Assembly (NCBI GenBank): GCA_003164035.1
Contig: PLRS01000118.1
Coordinates: 1-64,000, forward strand
DNA length: 64,000 bases
Direction: 5' to 3'
Source: Bryobacterales bacterium
GTDB taxonomy: Bacteria > Acidobacteriota > Terriglobia > Bryobacterales > Bryobacteraceae
The notes beneath the pieces were generated by a model. That model worked only from the letters and a program-made list of their open reading frames with translations, did no database searches and was not told the DNA's origin. How positions within the stretch are numbered: position 1 is the stretch's first letter; each line of letters starts with the position of its first letter. Below, piece after piece: positions 26,446 through 33,278 of this stretch. The translations under genes and the position numbers were made by a program.

Positions 26446-27057
26446 ATGGAGTATAACCAAGTCCCGCCTCAGCCTTTGACCACGCCTCCCGCCGAGCGCC
26501 CGACACGTAGGGTCCGAGCCGGTTTTGTCAGCGCTATTTCGTGGGTTCGAGACCTGGTCTTCTCGGTCTTGATCGCCATCGTCCTGATCGTCTTCATTTA
26601 CCAACCGGTGAAAGTGGAAGGCACCAGCATGGAACCGGCCCTGGCCGACCAGGAACGCATCTTTATCAATAAGTTCACCTACTGGTTCGGGTTGGGAAAG
26701 ATTCAACGCGGCGACACGGTCGTTTTCTGGTACCCGCTCGACCGCACCAAGTCGTACATCAAGCGGGTGATCGCCGTTCCCGGCGATCTGGTGCGCATCG
26801 AAGCCGGCGAGGTGTACGTCAACGACACGCCGCTTCTTGAAGATTACGTTCCGCCCGATTCACGCGACCGCGTTTCCTGGCCGTTGGGCGAGGTGCCGGT
26901 AGATCGCCAGGTGCCACCCAACGAATATTTCGTGCTCGGCGATCACCGCTCGCAATCGAGCGACAGCCGCGCCTGGGGCTATGTGCCGGCCGAAAATATT
27001 TACGGCAAGGCAGTTTTCGTCTACTGGCCTCCGGACCGCATCGGCCGGCTGCGATAA
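26446..27057 (+). CDS. lepB: Signal peptidase I
   Basis: 203 residues with one TM helix (about 37-52). The catalytic Ser is Ser61 in 'VEGTSMEPAL' and the general base Lys is Lys106 in 'SYIKRVIAVPGD'. The C-terminal box 'NEYFVLGDHRSQSSDSRAWG' is present. It cleaves signal peptides from Sec- and Tat-exported proteins at the outer face of the inner membrane. The many exported proteins nearby would be substrates, but the location next to rpoD is probably incidental. Confidence 0.95.
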   Translation: MEYNQVPPQPLTTPPAERPTRRVRAGFVSAISWVRDLVFSVLIAIVLIVFIYQPVKVEGTSMEPALADQERIFINKFTYWFGLGKIQRGDTVVFWYPLDRTKSYIKRVIAVPGDLVRIEAGEVYVNDTPLLEDYVPPDSRDRVSWPLGEVPVDRQVPPNEYFVLGDHRSQSSDSRAWGYVPAENIYGKAVFVYWPPDRIGRLR

Positions 27058-27061
27058 GATA

Positions 27062-27132
27062 TAGCCGCAGATGAACGCAGATAACTCAAACAAGAAGACT
27101 TATCTGTGTTTATCTGCGTTCATTTGTGGCTA
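27062..27132 (+). repeat. Intergenic inverted repeat
   Basis: TAGCCGCAGATGAACGCAGA plus TAA (27062-27084) pairs with TTATCTGCGTTCATTTGTGG plus CTA (27110-27132), with two mismatches that G-U pairs would cover. It sits between the convergent lepB and DUF2905 genes and can end transcription from both sides. Similar 'cgcagatgaacgcagataa' elements are common in bacterial intergenic DNA. Confidence 0.75.
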
Positions 27133-27166
27133 ATGATTTGTTTTTTCACAGCTCCCCTTCGCGTCG

Positions 27167-27379
27167 CTACTTCCGAAATAGCCACATCGCCACCGACAGG
27201 ACCACGCTGATCAAAACACAGGTCGTGAGCGGGAAATAGAAGCTCGAATTGCGGCCCTGGATGCGGATGTCGCCCGGCAAGTGCCCCAAACGCAGCGGCA
27301 ACCTGCCGAGCAAGCTCACCAACACCCCGGCCACCACTAAAATCAAACCCAGAACGATCAACACGCGGCCCGCCGGCAT
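27167..27379 (-). CDS. DUF2905 family small membrane protein
   Basis: 70 residues, two TM helices (about 4-24 and 46-66) joined by 'GRLPLRLGHLPGDIRIQGRN', the DUF2905 hallmark. It starts one base after the xylulokinase stop and should be co-transcribed with it. Function unknown. Confidence 0.85.
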   Translation of the reverse strand: MPAGRVLIVLGLILVVAGVLVSLLGRLPLRLGHLPGDIRIQGRNSSFYFPLTTCVLISVVLSVAMWLFRK

Positions 27380-27380
27380 T

Positions 27381-28871
27381 TTACAACTCCGCCATCTCGC
27401 CGTACAGCGGCTTCAGAGCCGGATACAAGGCGCGGTAGACGGCGTGGGCTTTCCGGTAATAGCGGGCGTCTTCGCCCTTGGGCTCGACCGATTCGATTTC
27501 GCGAATGGTAGCGGCGCAGGCCTCTTCCACCGAAGCGTACGCGCCCGTGCCGGCCAGCGCCAGCAGGGCCGCGCCGTAGGCCGAACCCTCCTGATTTGCA
27601 AGCGTCACCACGCGTTTGTCGAGGATGCCGGCCAGCACGCCGCGCCAGAACGGGCTCCTGGCGCCGCCGCCCGAAGCGCGCACCGAGTTCACCTCCACTC
27701 CCAATTCCTCGATGATGTCCAGGCAATCCCGCTGGCTGTAGGAGACGCCCTCGATCACGGCGCGAATCAGATCGGCGCGAGTGTGGCTGTTGGTGAGACC
27801 GATCCAACCGCCGCGCGCGGTGGCGTCCAGGTGCGGGGTGCGTTCCCCCATCAAGTACGGCAGCCAGAACAGACCCTGCGCGCCGCGCGGGCTGGTGGCA
27901 GCCTCCGCGGTGAGCGCGTCGTAGCTTTCCCCCGGCGCCAGCCGGTTGCGAAACCACTGCAGGCTGAGGCCGGCGCCCTGCGTCACGCCCATCACGTGCC
28001 ACTTACCCGGAACCGCGTGGCAGAACGTGTGCACGCGCCCGCCGGCGTCGTAGGCCACCTTTTCCATGTGCGCGAACACCACCCCGGACGTGCCCAACGT
28101 GCAGGATACGATGCCGGGGCGCACGATGCCGTTACCCACCGCGCTGGCCGCCTGGTCGCCGCCGCCGCCGACCACCGGCGTACCGGCGTTCAACCCAGTC
28201 GCCGCCGCCGCTTCGGCGCCCACCACGCCGGTGATCTCGCTCGATTCGTAACAGCGCGGCAGAATGGACTTGTCGAGCCCCAGGCCCTCCATCATCTCTC
28301 CCGACCACCGCCGGTGAACCACGTCGAACAGCGCCGTGCCGGAAGCGTCCGATACTTCGGTAGCGTATTCGCCGGTAAGCTGCAGACGCACATAGTCCTT
28401 GGGAAGCAGCACGTGGCGAACGCGGGCGAAGTTTTCCGGCTCATGGTCGCGTACCCACAGCAGCTTCGGCAGGGTGAATCCGGTCAGCACGGGGTTGGCG
28501 ATGTAGCGCAGGATGTTCTCGCGGCCCAGCTTGGCGTTCACCGCGTCCACCTGCGCCTGGGAGCGCTGGTCGCACCAGATCAGCGCGGGCCGGATCACGC
28601 TCCCGCCAGCGTCGAGAATCACCAGCCCGTGCATCTGTCCAGACAGGCCGATGCCGCGAATTCGCTCGCCCGCCACGCGCGCATCCGCCAGCGCGCCGCG
28701 AATGGCGTCCTTCGCCGCATCCCACCAGTTTTCCGGACGCTGCTCGGCCCAGAGCGGCCGCTCCATTTTCATGTCTTCATGCACGGCCGTCCGGCTGCCG
28801 CGAACCACGCCGCTCTCATCCACCACCAGCGCGCGCGACCCGCCGGTGCCAATATCGATTCCCAGCCACAT
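27381..28871 (-). CDS. xylB: Xylulokinase
   Basis: 496 residues of the FGGY carbohydrate kinase family: 'MWLGIDIGTGGSRALVVDES', 'RIRGIGLSGQMHGLVILD' (the xylulokinase-specific QMHG), 'TGVVGAEAAAATGLNAGTPV', 'GGGGDQAASAVGNGI' and 'RASGGGARSPFWRGVLAGIL'. It phosphorylates D-xylulose to D-xylulose 5-phosphate, feeding the pentose phosphate pathway. No xylose isomerase or transporter is next to it. A TACGAT nine bases upstream may be its -10. Confidence 0.92.
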   Translation of the reverse strand: MWLGIDIGTGGSRALVVDESGVVRGSRTAVHEDMKMERPLWAEQRPENWWDAAKDAIRGALADARVAGERIRGIGLSGQMHGLVILDAGGSVIRPALIWCDQRSQAQVDAVNAKLGRENILRYIANPVLTGFTLPKLLWVRDHEPENFARVRHVLLPKDYVRLQLTGEYATEVSDASGTALFDVVHRRWSGEMMEGLGLDKSILPRCYESSEITGVVGAEAAAATGLNAGTPVVGGGGDQAASAVGNGIVRPGIVSCTLGTSGVVFAHMEKVAYDAGGRVHTFCHAVPGKWHVMGVTQGAGLSLQWFRNRLAPGESYDALTAEAATSPRGAQGLFWLPYLMGERTPHLDATARGGWIGLTNSHTRADLIRAVIEGVSYSQRDCLDIIEELGVEVNSVRASGGGARSPFWRGVLAGILDKRVVTLANQEGSAYGAALLALAGTGAYASVEEACAATIREIESVEPKGEDARYYRKAHAVYRALYPALKPLYGEMAEL

Positions 28872-29031
28872 AGACCACCTATCGTAGCTGATCGCCCGGT
28901 ATCCCGCGGTTCGCCACTCCTCTGTATCGCCAGCGGCAATGCGAGCATGGCGGCCGGTGCCTTCATGTCCCGGGGAAGGGTTTTATTGCTTCCGGTACTA
29001 TATCTCCCGGGCCGAGAGCCTTTTTGGGGGT

Positions 29032-29037
29032 TACAAT
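29032..29037 (+). promoter_or_regulatory. -10 hexamer TACAAT of the RIP-like gene
   Basis: TACAAT at 29032-29037, eighteen bases before the ATG at 29056. An AGGA at 29046-29049 serves as ribosome-binding site. No convincing -35 box. Confidence 0.35.
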
Positions 29038-29055
29038 GGCCGCGAAGGAATCCCC

Positions 29056-30003
29056 ATGGCTGCCGTTGCCTTCGACTTAGCCACGCCCGGCGGATACGTT
29101 CGGAGCTTCTTCGATCTTCATCGGGCGCTGGGTAGCCGTACCAAGGGACAAGTCGTCGAGTTGAAAGCCGCATTGCCCGGTGGGTCGCTCAATCTGTTCC
29201 TGGAGGCGGCCAGTTTGTACCTGGTGGCAGCGCGTGCTCCGAACGGCGATATCCAGGTGTTAGACGGCGGCAAGGAGCAAAGCTACCTGGGCTATTTTTC
29301 GACCAAGGAGTTCGGTAAGGGGGTCGTCCAGACGGGGATACCCGCTCGCTACGATGGTGAAACCTGGAAGCTAGCCTTCACGATGACCGATCTTGCCCTT
29401 GCGGCGGGCCTCCCGGGCTACATCGGGACCGGCAACCACGACGCGGCAAAGGCCGCTGTCGACCGCCTTGCTTTCGCCATTTCGGAAGCGGCGCGGTTTA
29501 TCCCTATTCGCTGTGCCGTTGCTTGTGAAATCTCGGACGATTTGGAATTTAAGGAGGTGATTGTGCGGCTGGTATCGTGGGCGGGTAACTTCGTTTCCGG
29601 AGAACGCAACGTCAGCGGCACCGCGAAACTGGAAGAACTGTCCGGCAACGATGCCCGCCTGCGCCGCCGGCTCGGTGATCGGAACATGAAGGTCTTTCAG
29701 GTGAATGAGAACCTCTTCCAAAACCTGACCGGCACAGCCAAGTGGCTGGCCATCCTGAGCGGTCCCCAAACCGATCGGAACGAATCCGATAAGCAGCGGA
29801 TACGGGCACTGAAAACCCAGCCGTCCCGGGTGACGACACTGCGGCTAAAGGACTTCAGGACGTTGATCGCCAATTGGGAGAAGTTCTCCGCAATCGCCCA
29901 CCGCGATCCCAATTTCATCGGTCTGGTGGACGCGTTTCATATCCGCTATACCGCCGGTGCGGTATCACCGGAAGAGAGCCTCACTCTAGCCGAGTGGCGC
30001 TAG
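29056..30003 (+). CDS. Ribosome-inactivating-protein-like rRNA N-glycosylase
   Basis: 315 residues. The first 185 or so match the ricin A / Shiga A1 fold by motif order: Tyr55 in 'SLYLVAARAPNG' (compare ricin Tyr80 in 'NAYVVGYRAGN'), Tyr99 in 'ARYDGETWKLA' (ricin Tyr123 in 'NYDRLEQLAG'), Glu144 and Arg147 in 'AISEAARFIPI' (ricin Glu177 and Arg180 in 'ISEAARFQYI') and Trp175 in 'LVSWAGNFV' (ricin Trp211 in 'NSWGRLS'). All five active-site residues are thus present in the right order. The family removes one adenine from the sarcin-ricin loop of large-subunit rRNA. No signal peptide, lectin or B-subunit gene is visible. The last 100 or so residues match nothing I know. The start is preceded by AGGA. 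Confidence 0.8.
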   Translation: MAAVAFDLATPGGYVRSFFDLHRALGSRTKGQVVELKAALPGGSLNLFLEAASLYLVAARAPNGDIQVLDGGKEQSYLGYFSTKEFGKGVVQTGIPARYDGETWKLAFTMTDLALAAGLPGYIGTGNHDAAKAAVDRLAFAISEAARFIPIRCAVACEISDDLEFKEVIVRLVSWAGNFVSGERNVSGTAKLEELSGNDARLRRRLGDRNMKVFQVNENLFQNLTGTAKWLAILSGPQTDRNESDKQRIRALKTQPSRVTTLRLKDFRTLIANWEKFSAIAHRDPNFIGLVDAFHIRYTAGAVSPEESLTLAEWR

Positions 30004-30013
30004 GCGGACCGAT

Positions 30014-30034
30014 GCCGCGGGGGCGCCCCGCGGC
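30014..30034 (+). terminator. Convergent GC-rich hairpin
   Basis: GCCGCGGGG (30014-30022) and CCCCGCGGC (30026-30034) form a 9-bp stem with a 3-base loop, between the ends of two converging genes. It could end both transcripts; the U-tract is weak on either side. Confidence 0.55.
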
Positions 30035-30036
30035 CC

Positions 30037-32190
30037 TCACTTTATCGCTAGCGTAAACGCCGCCGAACAGAATTGCTGGGCGAGAGCCGTCGGGGGGTAG
30101 GTGACGTTGGCGCAGAGAGTCAATGAAGTCGTGCCTCCGGCCCCGCCGACGTTAAGAGCCGCGCTGGAGGGGACCGTCACGTTGACCTGCTGGACGCCGG
30201 AGAGCCCGGGGGCCGCACCGGCGTAAAGCGGGACCAGGTTTTCGGCGGCGCCGATCGTGACGCTAACGCCGATCGGGACAAACCACTCCTGCGCCGTCGT
30301 AGGGATGCCGGTAGCGAAGACCTGGATGATACTGCCTTGGGCGGCGGGGTTGGCCGCGGAATTGACAGAGTTGTCCTGATTGAGCACGCCGCTATTGAAG
30401 ATGGAGGGCCAGGCGGGAGAAATCGCGACGGTGACGGGGGCGCTGGAAACGCCGCCCACGGTGACCACCATCGTGGCCGAGTTGCCCGAGCCGAGGCTAG
30501 CTGGGAGTTCGACGTTGATTTGCGTGGCGGAATCGTACAGCACCGTCCCAGCCGTTCCGTTGAACGTGACGGCGACATTGCTGCCCGAAAGGCCCGTGCC
30601 CATAATGGTGCCGAGCGAATCAGGGACCAGCGGGGTGGTGGCAAACGTGGCGGCATTGACCACCGAAGTGACAATGACCGTGGACGGTGCCGGCACAACC
30701 TGCAAGTTCACCGGAACGCCGACCGTCGTACCCAGCGGACCGCCTTCGACAATCAGGGTGGCCTGATAGGTTCCGGCCGCCAGGTTGGCCGAATTGGCCC
30801 AGACGCGGACGCTGCCGTTGTTCTGGCCGGCGGTGTTATCGAGCGTCAACCAGCCGGAACCGGTGGCATACTGGATGGTCACGCTCCAGTTGAGAATGCC
30901 GCCGCCGGAGTTCTGAATCGGCACATAGCCGGGAAGGCTGGTCATGGCGCCTCCGGAGTAGGCGGCGAGCTGGATCGCCGGCGCGTTGACCGAGAGCTGC
31001 GGAAAATAGTCGGCCGAGCAATCGGCGGCGAGGCTGCAGTCCGACTGCGGCTCGAGTGCCAGGAAGCGGGGAATGGGAGCCGTTTGAGAGGCCGTTCCGA
31101 CCGACGAGACCGCTGCGTAGGAAACGGTTTCGGACGCGGTGGCCGGCGCGGTGTTGGCGGAGAGGCCGATGAAGATGGGGAACTGGGCGCTCTCGATGCG
31201 GCTGGAGCCGGCGTCCACCACCTCGTAGACCACGTAACCGGAACCATTCGAAAGAGTTACCTGCGAAACCGCATTGAGAACCAGGGGACTGGCACCGGAC
31301 GGGAGCGGCGTGGGAGAGCCGCCGGCGCCGGTGCTGTCGGCGCCAACCACCAGCGAAAGCAGCAGGGTACCGCTTGCGGGCACGTACTGGCCCACGGCCT
31401 GCGCCTGGCCCAGGTCTCCGCCGGCGGTGGGAACGGCGGCATCGGAACCGGCGACCCAGGTGGGAACGAACAGTTGCGCGGCGGAAGGAACGCCGGAGTA
31501 GCGGACCAGGAAACGAGTGCCGTTATCGTCGCCCGCGCCGCGCGGCTGAAACGCGCTGGCGAAGCTCTCGGTGAAACGGGTGGAAGCGAAGGCGGTTCCA
31601 GCGGCGAACAGGTGGGCCAGATCGAGCGTTGCCGGCAACGGAGAGCCGGCGCAGGCGATGCCGGTTTCATAGAGCGTGGCGTACAAACTGGGCTGGGAGT
31701 AGGCGACCGTGGCGGTGGAAACGTTGAGCGGCACACTGAACGACACATCGGCCGTGACCGTTCGCGGTGTCAAACCCAACTGGCTGATATCGGCGCGCAG
31801 GCCCGAAACCTGCAGGCTGAGCGAACCGCTGGCCGGGACGGTCAGGCCGATTCCATTGAAAGCGATGCTGGAACCGCTGACCAGGCCCCGGTAGGAGGTG
31901 GGCACAAAGCCGGTGCCGTAGTTGACCGAAAGCACCGAATCGAGAGAATTGGAGGCGGTGTCGACGCGGTCGGTAACGTTGACCGGGACGTAGACGGCGA
32001 GGTTGCCGGAAAGCGTGCTGGAGGGCGTCGCCGTACACTGCAAAACCAGAGCGCCGAGGCGCTCTGTGACGCCTTCGGCGCGCACCTGAGCGGGAGTCGC
32101 GGAAACCGAGCATTGGGCGGTTTGGGCCTGGAGAGCGCCGGCCGCGCCGCATAAAGACAGGGCACAGGCGGAAATATACCGTTGGAGCAT
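30037..32190 (-). CDS. Large secreted protein with TIGR03437 C-terminal domain
   Basis: 717 residues. Signal peptide ('YISACALSLCGAAGALQAQT'), several beta-sandwich regions of unknown type, a BACON-like segment ('NWSVTIQYATGSGWLTLDNT'), then a TIGR03437 C-terminal domain: 'VVNAATFATTPLVPDSLGTI', 'VTFNGTAGTVLYDSATQINV', 'LPASLGSGNSATMVVTV'. Eight or so Cys residues lie in pairs, which fits an exported, disulfide-bonded protein. No catalytic domain is recognisable. The TIGR03437 domain is also found in the GH16-like and S53 proteins of this window. Confidence 0.78.
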   Translation of the reverse strand: MLQRYISACALSLCGAAGALQAQTAQCSVSATPAQVRAEGVTERLGALVLQCTATPSSTLSGNLAVYVPVNVTDRVDTASNSLDSVLSVNYGTGFVPTSYRGLVSGSSIAFNGIGLTVPASGSLSLQVSGLRADISQLGLTPRTVTADVSFSVPLNVSTATVAYSQPSLYATLYETGIACAGSPLPATLDLAHLFAAGTAFASTRFTESFASAFQPRGAGDDNGTRFLVRYSGVPSAAQLFVPTWVAGSDAAVPTAGGDLGQAQAVGQYVPASGTLLLSLVVGADSTGAGGSPTPLPSGASPLVLNAVSQVTLSNGSGYVVYEVVDAGSSRIESAQFPIFIGLSANTAPATASETVSYAAVSSVGTASQTAPIPRFLALEPQSDCSLAADCSADYFPQLSVNAPAIQLAAYSGGAMTSLPGYVPIQNSGGGILNWSVTIQYATGSGWLTLDNTAGQNNGSVRVWANSANLAAGTYQATLIVEGGPLGTTVGVPVNLQVVPAPSTVIVTSVVNAATFATTPLVPDSLGTIMGTGLSGSNVAVTFNGTAGTVLYDSATQINVELPASLGSGNSATMVVTVGGVSSAPVTVAISPAWPSIFNSGVLNQDNSVNSAANPAAQGSIIQVFATGIPTTAQEWFVPIGVSVTIGAAENLVPLYAGAAPGLSGVQQVNVTVPSSAALNVGGAGGTTSLTLCANVTYPPTALAQQFCSAAFTLAIK

Positions 32191-32386
32191 ATTGAGTTGG
32201 GATTCTCCTCACTCGGCTGACGGCCGAAGGACGCAGACATCTTAAGTATACGAGGGACGTTTACGATTGGGTACAACTTGTCGGACGCCCGAACGCGGTT
32301 CTAGCCGTTCCCGAGGAGAACAGGTAACTTACCGTGAAACCTTAACATTCATAATACGAAGCGTCGGACGGGGCTAGGAAAGCGAA

Positions 32387-32788
32387 TTACCAATCCGCGT
32401 AAGCGCTCCCGTCCAGGCTCGTTTTATCCGATCCGCTGCGCACATCGAAGATGCCCGGGTCGGATTGGTTGAGGGCTTGGCTGGCATCCTCCATAATGAT
32501 CTTCCAGGTTGAATTGGAGGCGGTCATGGGATCCATGGGCACGTCTTTCAGGTACCCTTCGCTCACCAGGTCCTGCAGGGACTGGGGAGCTTTCATTTTG
32601 TCGTAGCTGTAGTTGTCGATGACCGTGCGCATGGTGAAAAGATTGTTCTTAAGGACGCTTTCCTTGGCCCGGATAATGGTCTTCTGATAGATCGGAATGG
32701 CCATGGTGATGAGCAGCAGGATGACGGCGATGACTACCATCAGCTCGACGAAGGTGAAGCCGCGGGTGTGTACTTTACCATTCCGCAT
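32387..32788 (-). CDS. Type II/IV pseudopilin (GspG-like)
   Basis: 133 residues with a prepilin leader of ten residues ('MRNGKVHTRG') cut before 'FTFVELMVVIAVILLLITMA'. The Glu at +5 is present. The soluble part ('VIDNYSYDKMKAPQSLQDLV', 'VPMDPMT') resembles the GspG calcium-site region. It starts within the last bases of the preceding pseudopilin gene; an ATG at 32800 is possible too. Both proteins end in 'YADW'/'YAEW', suggesting duplication. Confidence 0.82.
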   Translation of the reverse strand: MRNGKVHTRGFTFVELMVVIAVILLLITMAIPIYQKTIIRAKESVLKNNLFTMRTVIDNYSYDKMKAPQSLQDLVSEGYLKDVPMDPMTASNSTWKIIMEDASQALNQSDPGIFDVRSGSDKTSLDGSAYADW

Positions 32789-33278
32789 AGGAGCTGCCAT
32801 CGGGAGGTTTCTGGTCGGTCTTGGTATAGATGTCGAAAACATCCTGGCCGCCCCAACTGTTGGATTTCGGATCGTCCTGGTCGCTGCGCATGCCCCACTC
32901 GGTAGAACCCGTGAAGGGATCGTGGGGGATGCGGCGCAGGAAGCGGAGTTTCTTGCCGTCGGCGGAGCCCGGCAACTTGACGCCCTCCACTAAGATGTCG
33001 AGTTTTTCCGGCCAGCAATTGGTACCGGCCTTGGGGGCGCCCAGGTAGCCGAGATCGCAATAATCCTTATACTTGTCGATGGCCCGCCGAACCTCTTCCA
33101 AATCATGGCGAAGCTCGCGCTCCCGCTGGGCACGGACTTTAGCGCGCGCGAGCGGCACCGACATCGTCGTAAGCACGAGCATGATGGTGAACGCCACGAT
33201 GAGCTCGATCAGGGTCAGGCCCCTTTGGCTTGCCCGCCCGCACTCGATTTTGTGTGCCTGCCTCATGCCGATTCTCAC
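32775..33278 (-). CDS. Type II/IV pseudopilin (GspG-like)
   Basis: 167 residues. The leader ends in '...SQRG' before 'LTLIELIVAFTIMLVLTTMS', with Glu at +5. The body has 'ELRHDLEEVRRAIDKYKDYC' and 'RRIPHDPFTGSTEWGM', the GspG pattern. It starts at a GTG overlapping the secretin stop (GTGA), or at an ATG four codons later. It is the second gene of a secretin-pseudopilin-pseudopilin operon, so it should form part of a short periplasmic pseudopilus. Confidence 0.85.
   Translation of the reverse strand: MRIGMRQAHKIECGRASQRGLTLIELIVAFTIMLVLTTMSVPLARAKVRAQRERELRHDLEEVRRAIDKYKDYCDLGYLGAPKAGTNCWPEKLDILVEGVKLPGSADGKKLRFLRRIPHDPFTGSTEWGMRSDQDDPKSNSWGGQDVFDIYTKTDQKPPDGSSYAEW

Noticed and set aside
27249-29135. 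A 628-codon open frame antisense to xylB
   Set aside because: It mirrors xylB on the opposite strand, has no recognisable domain, and is rich in Arg, Gly and His as expected for GC-rich antisense frames.
30337-32154. A 605-codon open frame antisense to the TIGR03437 protein
   Set aside because: Its composition is nearly all Gly, Arg, Ala and Asp with no motif. The minus-strand protein has a signal peptide and a known C-terminal domain.
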